This document shows, piece after piece, positions 7,649 through 15,733 of a stretch of 26,238 nt of DNA. Location of the stretch: the NCBI GenBank assembly GCA_964567295.1, contig CAZMLU010000021.1:1-26238 (forward strand), given 5' to 3'. Origin of the DNA: SLJK01 sp964567295. GTDB taxonomy: Bacteria; Bacillota; Dethiobacteria; DTU022; UBA8154. Position 1 is the first letter of the stretch. Every line of letters starts with the position of its first letter. The translations under genes were made by a program, and so were the position numbers. The notes beneath the pieces are model-generated. The model was not told the DNA's origin. It saw nothing but the letters and a program-made list of their open reading frames with translations, and made no database searches.

Positions 7649-9466
7649 ATGTTTAAATTTTTTAAAATGAACATTTTTATACTGTCTACTGTGTTAGCGG
7701 TAGCAGTTTACTTATTGTTCTTTTCTCCAGGGCTCCTTAAGGAAACTTTTTTTGAAGAACTTGCACAAAAAATAACAGGAGAAAAGACAGAGGAGAAACC
7801 TTCAACCGAACTTGCTGAAGAATTACGGGATCTTTTTTTCCTGGAAGAGCTTTTAGAAAAATCTTTTCCTGAGAACGAAGAAGATTTGCTTGCTTTTTCA
7901 GAACGAGAAGATGCCATAGGTTACAAGGCTGGACTTGAGTTGGCACGTTCTTATGCTAGAGAAGGACAGGATGCGAGAGATCTTTTTCATAGTGCCTTAG
8001 CCCTGCGCCAAACTGCAAGTGTAGAAAAAGAACTTGCTTTCCATTTAATGGAAATGAATTATGAGGAAGAAGCGAAAGAATATTTTTTCCGATTATTTCC
8101 TGATAATGAGGCCAAGAAAGCTTTGCTTGAGCTTGAGGTTGCTCCTTTGGAGATTGCGCACTATTTATATGACGAATCACATTATAGAGAACTAACTAGT
8201 TTTTTGCAACCTTATTGGGAAGATTATAGGGCTGCAGAGCTAAAACATCTATTTGCGGCCGGCCTTGTTAATACGGGAGATTATAGAGAAGCATTGCCGC
8301 TATTGGAGGATTTAACTCAAGAGGAATATCTATTGCCTGAAATAGATGGAGGGGCTGATGTGGGCAGTCTGGGATGGTATTATGCCCGTTGCCTGGAGGC
8401 GATGGGAGAAACTGAAAAAGCACTGTCATTATATGAAGAAGCTGGCCTGGAGGGTAACTACCGCAGGGGAATAATTTTTAATGCCATGGATGAGAAAACT
8501 GAAGCAGCGGAAGCTTTTAGTGTTTCGCTAGAACAGGCGGGGCGTTGGTGGGGTGCAAGGCTGTGGGAAGAACTTGGAGAAACTGAAAAAGCCCTTTCCC
8601 TTTACATGCAGTTAGCAAGGGGGGTAGGATACGTACAAGATGATGCTGCTTACAGGTCCTATCTTATTCTTTCCAGAGAGGAAGACCCTCGAGCCGAAGA
8701 GTTTTTGGAATATCTTTCCTCAGAACCTGCCTGGTTGGAAAGGCTGGGGAAAGAACCTAAATGGGAAACTGAGGAATCTTTACCTCAAGTGACCCCTTCT
8801 TTTATTAATAGAGCAGAGGCTTATAGGGAAAGCGGAAGAGATGAGGTGGCTTCATTGGAACTAACTATTGGTGAGAACATAGCTTCTCCGGAAGAGCTTC
8901 TATCTCTTGGAGAATGGTATTTTCAGCGGGAAGATTATTTCAAAACTGTAAGATTGGGAATAGAGTTAGTAGAGATGCATCCCTGTCCAAAAAGTTACCA
9001 AATTGCTTTCCCCAGACCGTATAAAGAAGAAGTTGAAGAAGCAGCGGGCGAATATCAGCTTGACCCCCATCTAATATGGGCGGTAATGCGTGAAGAAAGT
9101 CATTTTCGACCGGCGGTGATTTCTTCTGCAGATGCTCGAGGTTTGATGCAGGTTATGCCCGCTACAGGCCAGGATATAGCAAGGCGCATGGATATGGAGA
9201 TCAGTACAGGGGATCTATTTGATCCTGAGCTCAATATTCGTTTTGGTGCCTGGTATCTTCGTGCCATGTTGGACAGTTTTAATGAGGACTATGACAAGGC
9301 TCTTGCAGCCTATAATGCTGGTTCATCCAATGTGCGACGTTGGAGTGGCAGTCCCCTGGGCCAGGAGCCTGGCGGGTTTCCCACAGCGATAACTTATAGG
9401 GAAACACGGCAGTATACTACCAGAGTCATGAATTCCTACTTGACTTATAATTGGTTGTATGAATAA
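7649..9466 (+). CDS. soluble-type lytic transglycosylase (Slt family)
   Basis: This 605-aa protein cleaves peptidoglycan between MurNAc and GlcNAc. An N-terminal hydrophobic segment (about 8-27) acts as a signal or anchor. A long helical region (about 40-440) has TPR-like repeats, for example two copies of GETEKALSLY. The C-terminal SLT domain starts near 455. It carries the catalytic glutamate in REESHF (Glu483), then ARGLMQVMPATG and AYNAGSSNV, all standard family motifs. A GAAGGGAA ribosome site precedes the ATG. It probably acts outside the membrane in wall turnover. It is a single gene, divergent from the SurA-N gene and convergent with the HD-domain gene. Confidence 0.93.
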   Translation: MFKFFKMNIFILSTVLAVAVYLLFFSPGLLKETFFEELAQKITGEKTEEKPSTELAEELRDLFFLEELLEKSFPENEEDLLAFSEREDAIGYKAGLELARSYAREGQDARDLFHSALALRQTASVEKELAFHLMEMNYEEEAKEYFFRLFPDNEAKKALLELEVAPLEIAHYLYDESHYRELTSFLQPYWEDYRAAELKHLFAAGLVNTGDYREALPLLEDLTQEEYLLPEIDGGADVGSLGWYYARCLEAMGETEKALSLYEEAGLEGNYRRGIIFNAMDEKTEAAEAFSVSLEQAGRWWGARLWEELGETEKALSLYMQLARGVGYVQDDAAYRSYLILSREEDPRAEEFLEYLSSEPAWLERLGKEPKWETEESLPQVTPSFINRAEAYRESGRDEVASLELTIGENIASPEELLSLGEWYFQREDYFKTVRLGIELVEMHPCPKSYQIAFPRPYKEEVEEAAGEYQLDPHLIWAVMREESHFRPAVISSADARGLMQVMPATGQDIARRMDMEISTGDLFDPELNIRFGAWYLRAMLDSFNEDYDKALAAYNAGSSNVRRWSGSPLGQEPGGFPTAITYRETRQYTTRVMNSYLTYNWLYE

Positions 9467-9502
9467 GATATCTCCTGTTAGCAAGGCAGAGGCTTGAGAG
9501 GG

Positions 9503-10075
9503 TCAACTTAGTAACTGGCTTTTCACTTTTTGAAGCTCTTCGGTCGCAATTTCCCTCGCCAGGTCTGTGAAAAACCATTGCTCTTTAAATTGATGCAGCA
9601 TTTCCCAGTATTCCTGGGGATCTATATTGAATCTTTCTGTATCGATGGAAAAACCTTTTGTGGAAAAGCGGAAGAGTTTGTCAGCATCTTTTACTATCTT
9701 CTCCTCTATGGAAAATGCTTCTTTTCCGGAATCATGGGATTCTATAATTCTGCATATTTCTAATCTGTGCTCTTCCTTTATAGAAACTTCCTGCAAAAGT
9801 CTTGCTGCAATTTTGGCTCCTTCTGTTTCGTGAATGCGCCTTATATTTTCATCAAATCCTTTGGGCCCAAAAGCTAGCAAGTGCTGTTCCGTAGGAACTG
9901 CACTCCAGCCCACATCGTGTAAAATGATAGCTGGCAACACAATACTTGACTTTCCACCAAGCTTTTCCAGCAATCGCAGCGCAAAATTGTAGCAGTTTTC
10001 AGTATGTATTTGATTGTGCCTGACAGTTAAAAAAGGTTTTGCCAGTTTGAAGAGTTTTTTGGAGGTATCATGCAC
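9503..10075 (-). CDS. HD-domain protein (predicted phosphohydrolase)
   Basis: This 190-aa protein has HD-superfamily motifs in order: a histidine in the VRHNQIHTENC region, the HD pair in IILHDVGWSAV, a histidine in the IIESHDSG region and a final aspartate in KDADKLFRF. Such proteins are metal-dependent phosphohydrolases acting on nucleotides; the substrate is not recognisable. The frame extends to an ATG at 10129 without a ribosome site. GTG 10073-10075 has AAAGGAGAG 8 nt upstream (10084-10093) and is the better start. It lies downstream of the acyl-CoA ligase on the same strand, probably in one transcript. Confidence 0.85.
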   Translation of the reverse strand: MHDTSKKLFKLAKPFLTVRHNQIHTENCYNFALRLLEKLGGKSSIVLPAIILHDVGWSAVPTEQHLLAFGPKGFDENIRRIHETEGAKIAARLLQEVSIKEEHRLEICRIIESHDSGKEAFSIEEKIVKDADKLFRFSTKGFSIDTERFNIDPQEYWEMLHQFKEQWFFTDLAREIATEELQKVKSQLLS

Positions 10076-10156
10076 TGTTGTTTCTCTCCTTTTTACTATG
10101 AGAATATGACAGACATAGTAATAATTCAAGATTCAAGGGAATGAAAGTGTCTCTTA

Positions 10157-11737
10157 TTAAACTTGACGAAGTTTGAAACGCTGGATCTTGCCGGTGGTGC
10201 TTTTAGGCAGCTCTGGAACTATTTCTATCCAGCGAGGATGCTTGTATTTGGCAAGTCTTTCCAAAACCCACTTTTTTAATTCTTCTTTTAAATCTTCTGA
10301 TTCCTCCCGGTTCTCACGGAGCACAACAAAGGCTATTGGTTTAATCAGGTTGTTATCATCAGGCTGCCCGACTACGGCAGTTTCAAATACAGCGGGGTGG
10401 CTGTTCAGGCAATTTTCGATCTCCACTGGAGATACCCAGATTCCTCCGACTTTTAACATGTCGTCAGATCTACCTGCACACCAGTAGTATCCATCTTCGT
10501 CCATGTAATATTTATCTCCCGTATTTATCCATTCTCCTTGCATGGTTATGCGTGTTTTTTCGCGTTTGCGCCAGTATTGTTGTGCGGCACTGTCACCTTT
10601 CACCAGCAATGTTCCTATTTCGCCTTGTGGCACCTCTTCTCCTTGCTCATCCACAAGTTTCAGCTCGTATCCCGGAACCGGTTTTCCGGTGGATCCGGGT
10701 TTTATTTCGCCTGGACGGTTGGAGAGAAAAATATGGAGCATCTCACTAGATCCCATACCGTCTAAAATATCTATCCCAAAACGTTTTTTCCAGCGGTGGT
10801 AGAGCTCTTCCGGCAATGCTTCCCCTGCTGACACACATATCCTTACAGATGAAAACTCGTGATTTTCGTTAGGGTCAGGTGTTATTCCATTTTCCTGGTC
10901 CTGTTGTTCTTTATATTTCAACATTTGTCCATATAGCGTGGGAACACCGAAGAAAACTGTTGGCCGGAAATATTCCAGGTTTTTGAAAACATTTTCTGGT
11001 GTGGGAGGGCGGGAGTCCAAAACGGCAGAGGCACCCGTAGAAAGGGGAAAATACATGCCGTTTCCCAGGCCGTAAGCAAAAAACAACCTGGCTGGGGAAT
11101 AGCAGATATCTTCTTCAGTTAATTCCAGAACCCCTTTGGCGAAGGCATCAGAGGTGACAACCATGTCATACTGGGAGTGAACAGCTCCTTTTGGAGGCCC
11201 GGTAGAACCAGAGCTGTAGAGCCAGAAACCTACATCGTCTTTGGTAGTGCGTGCTGTTTTTAGCATGGTAGGGGCTTGTTTGTATTTTTGTTTGAAAGGG
11301 ATATGGGCTCCATGAATCTCTGAGATGACTATCAGATCGCGCAAATAATGTAACTCCCCCTTTATGTTCTGCACTGTGTCATGCATTTCATCAGAGATCA
11401 CCAGTGCCCTTACACGGCTGTCGTTGAGGTAGTACTCATAGTCTTCTGGGGTGAGCATAGTGTTAACTGGTATAGGCACCACTCCGATTTTAATTGCTCC
11501 CCAAAACACTGCGTAAAATTGCGGTACATCTTGCATAAGGATCAGCACTTTTTCATCGATCCGGAGGCCAAGTTCTCTAAATCCATTGGCGGTTTTGTTT
11601 GCCATTTTGTGGATGTCATTATAAGTGTAGTTGCGGTGTTTTGTATAGACAGCGATTTTGTGTCCTCGGCCTTGCCTGATGTTGCGATCCAGAAAGTAGT
11701 CGGCTGCATTAAAAAATTCTTGCTCTACTCCATGCAC
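10157..11737 (-). CDS. benzoate-CoA ligase family AMP-forming acyl-CoA synthetase
   Basis: This 526-aa adenylate-forming enzyme activates a carboxylic acid with ATP and CoA. The phosphate-binding loop YSSGSTGPPKG is at 174-184, the A5-type motif GMGSSEMLHIFLSN at 327-340, the hinge motif INTGDKY at 404-410 and AGRSDDMLKVGG at 421-432. The catalytic lysine is Lys517 in TTGKIQR. The MLHIFLSNRPG segment is typical of benzoate- and hydroxybenzoate-CoA ligases, as I recall the family, so an aromatic or related cyclic acid is a plausible substrate. GTG 11735-11737 is chosen because GGAGGAGGCG lies 8 nt upstream. No ring-reduction genes occur in the window. Confidence 0.88.
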   Translation of the reverse strand: MHGVEQEFFNAADYFLDRNIRQGRGHKIAVYTKHRNYTYNDIHKMANKTANGFRELGLRIDEKVLILMQDVPQFYAVFWGAIKIGVVPIPVNTMLTPEDYEYYLNDSRVRALVISDEMHDTVQNIKGELHYLRDLIVISEIHGAHIPFKQKYKQAPTMLKTARTTKDDVGFWLYSSGSTGPPKGAVHSQYDMVVTSDAFAKGVLELTEEDICYSPARLFFAYGLGNGMYFPLSTGASAVLDSRPPTPENVFKNLEYFRPTVFFGVPTLYGQMLKYKEQQDQENGITPDPNENHEFSSVRICVSAGEALPEELYHRWKKRFGIDILDGMGSSEMLHIFLSNRPGEIKPGSTGKPVPGYELKLVDEQGEEVPQGEIGTLLVKGDSAAQQYWRKREKTRITMQGEWINTGDKYYMDEDGYYWCAGRSDDMLKVGGIWVSPVEIENCLNSHPAVFETAVVGQPDDNNLIKPIAFVVLRENREESEDLKEELKKWVLERLAKYKHPRWIEIVPELPKSTTGKIQRFKLRQV

Positions 11738-11784
11738 GGTTTAACGCCTCCTCCTTGAATATATTGTTCAAAAAGTGTTTTTTG

Positions 11785-11821
11785 GATAAAAGAGCGACTC
11801 TTCATCTATAAAGAGCCGCTC
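11785..11821 (-). terminator. rho-independent terminator of tRNA-Arg(CCG)
   Basis: On the minus strand, 11821-11811 pairs with 11802-11792 in an 11-bp stem with one G-U pair and an 8-nt loop, followed by TTTTAT. It begins 13 nt after the tRNA 3' end. It also separates the tRNA from the acyl-CoA ligase, whose ribosome site is about 30 nt further on. Confidence 0.88.
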
Positions 11822-11833
11822 ACCGTAATGATG

Positions 11834-11905
11834 TACGCCCGCAGGGATTCGAACCCCGACTTCAGGCTCCGGAGGCCTGCGTGATATCCTTTTCACCACG
11901 GGCGC
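11834..11905 (-). tRNA. tRNA-Arg (anticodon CCG)
   Basis: The minus-strand cloverleaf has acceptor GCGCCCG (11905-11899) with CGGGCGT (11841-11835), giving a G-U first pair and discriminator A at 11834. The D arm is GTGA/TCAC and the anticodon stem CAGGC/GCCTG. Its loop CTCCGGA puts anticodon CCG at 11872-11870. The T arm is CGGGG-TTCGAAT-CCCTG. Length is 72 nt with no encoded CCA, unlike the tRNA at 656. It reads CGG codons. Confidence 0.95.
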
Positions 11906-11916
11906 AAGGTATTTTA

Positions 11917-11945
11917 ATGATATCATCGTCCTCTAATAAAGTCAA
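11917..11945 (-). promoter_or_regulatory. promoter of tRNA-Arg(CCG)
   Basis: On the minus strand, TTGACT (11945-11940) is followed by exactly 17 nt and TATCAT (11922-11917), each five of six to consensus, with an extended TGA before the -10. The start point would be near 11910, just ahead of the tRNA at 11905. Confidence 0.8.
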
Positions 11946-12166
11946 ACCGTAACAGGGTAAGGGAGTGCACAAGGATCAGCATCAATTAAAGATAAAATAT
12001 TTATGCAAGAATTTATTTTTCTTCACATATCACCAGGACCATTTATTTGGGTGGTCGTTAATTATGTTTAGGTGATGCTCCTAAAAAATATTCTCTATTG
12101 GCAGGAGATCTTGATTTTCGCATGGAAATATAGTAAATCGCTAAAAAAGAAAGGGATGTATCTTAT

Positions 12167-13462
12167 TTGTTGTTTTCAGAAAGTAAAACAGTCCCGAATA
12201 ATATCAATACGTATATTTTGCCAACCGATAAGTTTAAGACTGTTTTTGTAAGCGTGTTTATCCAGCAGGTCTTGGATAAAAAGTTAGCTTCTAAAACTGC
12301 ACTTTTGCCTGCAGTATTAGAACGAGGGACTAGAGATTTTCCAACCTACCGTGTTTTGAAAAGGCGTTTAGAGGAACTTTACGGGGCTGAACTATCAGCA
12401 GATGTTTTGAAAAAAGGTGAAAGACAGGTTCTTTCCTTTTCTCTGGAGGTTATAAATGATAAGTTTGCTCCAGGAGAAGATCTTTTGCGCCAGGGGTTGG
12501 ATTTGTTAAAAAATCTTATTACCGATCCAAACTTGGAAAATGGGGCCTTCAAGGAGAATTACGTAGAACAGGAAAAGAGGCAACTGGAAAAAGAAATCCA
12601 CAGCTTGATAAATGACAAGATAAGCTATGCCATGGAGCGATGTGTACAGGAAATGTGTTATAGTGAAAGATTCGGAGTTTTTAAATATGGTGGAACTGAT
12701 GAATTGCAAGCAATTACTTCGGAAGAGCTGTACCAATATTATCGCAATCTACTTGCTGATAATCCCATCGACATTATTATAGTTGGGGAGTTAGAGCCAG
12801 AAAAAACTTATTCTTTGGTAGAACAGGTGTTTTCCTTATCAAAATCTTCCCAGCTTAGTGAAATACCCCCTACAGAAGTTAAGAATGCTCCGGGCAAGGT
12901 GCGTTATTTTCAGGAAAAGCTCCCGGTCAATCAGGGGAAGCTTAACCTGGGATATCGTACTAACTATTCCTATAGCGATGATGATTATATTGCCCTCTTG
13001 TTTTATAACGGAATTTTAGGAGGATTTCCCCATTCTAAATTGTTTCAAAATGTCAGGGAAAAAGCCAGTCTGGCATATTATGCTTTTTCCCGCCTGGAAA
13101 AGCATAAAGGAATCCAATTGATCGGTTCTGGTATAGATATTGAAAATTACGAACGGGCTTTGGAGATCATAAAAGAACAGGTAGAGCTTATCAGGAAAGG
13201 TGAAATTTCTAGTGATGAGATGGAAAATACCAGGATCGGCCTGATTAACCAGTATAAAATAATCGGAGATAGTCCTTATAATATGGTAAACTTTTTTTTG
13301 GATGGTCTGGTAAGTGGAAGAGCAAATGGAGTGGATTACTTCATAGAGGGCTTAAAGGATATAAAGGAAGAGGATGTAGTAGAAATAGCCCAAAAAGTGT
13401 ATCTGGATACCGTTTATTTTCTGCGCTCGCCGGATGACGAAGAAAGGGGCGAAAAAGGATAA
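12167..13462 (+). CDS. M16-family peptidase-like protein, inactive partner (YfmF type)
   Basis: This 431-aa protein has the M16 (pitrilysin/processing peptidase) fold but no HxxEH zinc motif. The matching place reads LLPAVLERGT (about 47-55), so it is predicted not to be catalytic. The later region TEVKNAPGKVRYFQE through FPHSKLFQNVREKASLAYYAFSR is typical of the second M16 half. It starts at TTG 12167 with AAAGGGATG upstream; the next codon is also TTG. It directly abuts the active partner with no gap. In Bacillus such a pair is linked to 5-aminopentanol modification of EF-P; the same role here is inference. Confidence 0.87.
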   Translation: MLFSESKTVPNNINTYILPTDKFKTVFVSVFIQQVLDKKLASKTALLPAVLERGTRDFPTYRVLKRRLEELYGAELSADVLKKGERQVLSFSLEVINDKFAPGEDLLRQGLDLLKNLITDPNLENGAFKENYVEQEKRQLEKEIHSLINDKISYAMERCVQEMCYSERFGVFKYGGTDELQAITSEELYQYYRNLLADNPIDIIIVGELEPEKTYSLVEQVFSLSKSSQLSEIPPTEVKNAPGKVRYFQEKLPVNQGKLNLGYRTNYSYSDDDYIALLFYNGILGGFPHSKLFQNVREKASLAYYAFSRLEKHKGIQLIGSGIDIENYERALEIIKEQVELIRKGEISSDEMENTRIGLINQYKIIGDSPYNMVNFFLDGLVSGRANGVDYFIEGLKDIKEEDVVEIAQKVYLDTVYFLRSPDDEERGEKG

Positions 13463-14761
13463 ATGCAGTTTCAGATCAAGGAAAATGAAAGCCTGGAGGA
13501 AAAAGTATATTACACTATTTTAGATTCAGGGCTTTCCCTCTACGTATTACCCAAGAAGGGATTTAATAAAAAGTATGCCATTTTTTCTACCAGGTTTGGT
13601 TCTATTGATAATAGTTTCCGTGTTGAAGGAAATGGTGAGGGACGTGTCAAAGTGCCTGATGGAGTGGCCCATTTCTTGGAGCACAAATTATTTGACCAGG
13701 AAAAAGGCAATGTATTTGATCGTTTTGCTGCTTACGGGGGTTCTCCCAATGCCTTTACCAGTTTTACCCAGACCACGTATCTTTTTTCCTGTACAGATTT
13801 TTTTCCTGAAAACTTTGAACTTCTTCTTGATTTTGTGCAGATCCCCTACTTTACTGATGAGAGTGTGGCTAAAGAACAGGGTATTATTCAGCAAGAAATC
13901 CTCATGTACCAGGATAATCCAGACTGGTGTGTTTTCTTTAATCTTTTAGAATCATTATACAGCGAACATCCAGTACGTAATGATATAGCGGGAGACGAGG
14001 AAAGTATAAGCCTTATCACCAAGGATACCCTTTATACCTGTTACAACACTTTCTATCATCCCTCTAACATGGCAATTTTTGTAACGGGGGATCTTTCTCC
14101 GCAAGAAGTGTTGGCATTGGTACGGGGGAATATGGCGGGGAAGGAGTTTCCGCAGTCTAAAAATATTCAACGAGACTATCCCCTGGAACAACCGGAGGTT
14201 CAACGTAAAAAAGTTGTCAAGGAGTTTTCCGTTTCTCAGCCCATTGTCAATATCGGCTTCAAAGATACTTATAGTTACCTGGAAGGCAGAGAGCTTCTCT
14301 TTCGCGATTTGGCGTGTGAACTGTTGCTGGAATTGATCTTTGGGAAAAGTGAGCCTTTTTATACACGCCTTTACGAAGAAGAACTAATTGATGAACTTTT
14401 TTCCGCTGACTATATAGCCGAATGCACTTATGGTTATACCCTTATTAATGCCAGAACCAAGGATCCGGAAAGGCTACACCATGAAGTTTTGATGGAGATA
14501 GATAGGGCCAAGAAGGAAGGGTTAAAGGAGGAAGACTTTGAAAGACATAAACGTAAGTTGAGGGGAGAGCTACTACGGTGCTTTAACTCTTTAGAGTTCA
14601 TTGCCAATAATTATTTGGCCTACAGATTCCGAGGTATTGAGTTCTTTGACATCCTTGATGTCCTTCAAAATATCCACCTTAAAGACCTGGAAAAAATATT
14701 GTTTGAGCACTTGCTTGAAAAGTGCCATGCCATATCCATTATCAAACCATATGAAAGGTGA
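13463..14761 (+). CDS. M16-family zinc metallopeptidase, active partner (YfmH type)
   Basis: This 432-aa peptidase has the inverted zinc motif HFLEH (His70, Glu73, His74). It is followed by the family stretch AAYGGSPNAFTSFTQTTYLFSC and by EQGIIQQEILMYQDNPDW, which should hold the third ligand. Its ATG follows the previous gene's stop directly, implying coupled translation and a heterodimer of an active and an inactive subunit, as in other bacterial M16 pairs. There is no signal peptide, so it is predicted cytoplasmic. The YfmH name rests on length, motif and gene order. Confidence 0.9.
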   Translation: MQFQIKENESLEEKVYYTILDSGLSLYVLPKKGFNKKYAIFSTRFGSIDNSFRVEGNGEGRVKVPDGVAHFLEHKLFDQEKGNVFDRFAAYGGSPNAFTSFTQTTYLFSCTDFFPENFELLLDFVQIPYFTDESVAKEQGIIQQEILMYQDNPDWCVFFNLLESLYSEHPVRNDIAGDEESISLITKDTLYTCYNTFYHPSNMAIFVTGDLSPQEVLALVRGNMAGKEFPQSKNIQRDYPLEQPEVQRKKVVKEFSVSQPIVNIGFKDTYSYLEGRELLFRDLACELLLELIFGKSEPFYTRLYEEELIDELFSADYIAECTYGYTLINARTKDPERLHHEVLMEIDRAKKEGLKEEDFERHKRKLRGELLRCFNSLEFIANNYLAYRFRGIEFFDILDVLQNIHLKDLEKILFEHLLEKCHAISIIKPYER

Positions 14762-14775
14762 AAAGTGTAAGGTAT

Positions 14776-14865
14776 ATGAGAATTATTGCATTCATCGCAA
14801 GTATTTTTGCCAGTTTCTTTTTAAAAGAAAGGTGTAGTGGTATTTGTAGGAGGAGGTTGCTTTAG
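14776..14865 (+). CDS. possible 29-aa ORF between yfmH and degV
   Basis: ATG 14776 opens a 29-codon frame whose TAG (14863-14865) is immediately followed by the degV ATG. The peptide has a hydrophobic start (MRIIAFIASIFASFFLK) and a basic, Cys-containing end. Only a weak GTAAGG lies upstream, 3 nt away. The degV ribosome site is inside this frame, so it could be chance. If translated it would couple to degV. Confidence 0.2.
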   Translation: MRIIAFIASIFASFFLKERCSGICRRRLL

Positions 14866-15717
14866 ATGAGAAAAGTTGGCATTATAACAGATAGTGCTGC
14901 AGATCTGCCGCCTGAGATTTTGCAAGAGTATAATATCAAGAAAATTCCTTTAAAAATTGCCTTTGGACGGAGAACTTTTATAGATGGCATCGATCTTTCA
15001 ACCTCTGATTTTTACAGCACCATGGAAGAATCAACTGATATGCCTATTATTTCTTCACCTAGTGCAAGGGAGTTTTTAGAAACCTTTGATAGTTTTAAAA
15101 AAGAAGGCTATATTGGGGCTGTCTGTATTATTACCAGCAATAATATTGTCAAGGTGTTTAATGCTGCCTGTGAGGCTAGGGATCTGGTTCTTCCTTTTCC
15201 CGTTATGGTTGTAGAAAGCCATGCCGCTACAATGAACCAGGGCTTTCTGGTTTTAGAGGCGGCCAGGGCTGCAGACCAGGGCTTTGCCATTGGCGAGATT
15301 GTGGAGCGTCTTTGGCAGGTACGTACACGCATTCATTTCAGTGGCATTGTAAGCGTTTTGCATTTTATGGTCCGATCCTGCAAGATAAGCAAGGGTGCCG
15401 CCTTTATACAAGCTTTATTCAACGCAAAACCAATTATTACCATTGATGAAGAAGGAGCTATCGGATCAGTAGGCAAGGTGAGGTCTTTTCAACAAGGTAT
15501 GGCATACCTGCTGCGCGAGATTGAAAATGAAATGGCAAGCGGGGAAAAGCTGCACTTGGCTGTCCTACATGCTCAGGAACAGGAAAGAGCTGCAAGCCTG
15601 CTGGAAGAGATCTCCAGCAGATTTAATTGTTCCGAAAGGTATCTTTGTGAACTTACTCCTGCTATAGGGAGTCTTACTGGCCCCGGGGTTGTTGGGGTAA
15701 GTTATTATGTTGAATAG
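14866..15717 (+). CDS. DegV family protein (fatty-acid-binding)
   Basis: This 283-aa protein has the DegV start IITDSAADLPPEI and the central EGAIGSVGKVRS region. DegV/FakB proteins bind a fatty acid for the kinase FakA in Gram-positive bacteria. The second conserved segment, usually a Ser-rich turn before GQG, reads SHAATMNQGFLVLEAA, a variation on the usual motif. The protein is full length. GGAGGAGG lies just upstream of the ATG. Its end overlaps the first possible start of the aminotransferase by 11 nt. No fakA-like kinase gene is present in the window. Confidence 0.9.
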   Translation: MRKVGIITDSAADLPPEILQEYNIKKIPLKIAFGRRTFIDGIDLSTSDFYSTMEESTDMPIISSPSAREFLETFDSFKKEGYIGAVCIITSNNIVKVFNAACEARDLVLPFPVMVVESHAATMNQGFLVLEAARAADQGFAIGEIVERLWQVRTRIHFSGIVSVLHFMVRSCKISKGAAFIQALFNAKPIITIDEEGAIGSVGKVRSFQQGMAYLLREIENEMASGEKLHLAVLHAQEQERAASLLEEISSRFNCSERYLCELTPAIGSLTGPGVVGVSYYVE

Positions 15718-15733
15718 AAATCATGGGGTTGAG

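Noticed and set aside
10076..10129. Upstream ATG for the HD-domain protein
   Set aside because: There is no ribosome site before 10129, while GTG 10075 has AAAGGAGAG at ideal spacing.
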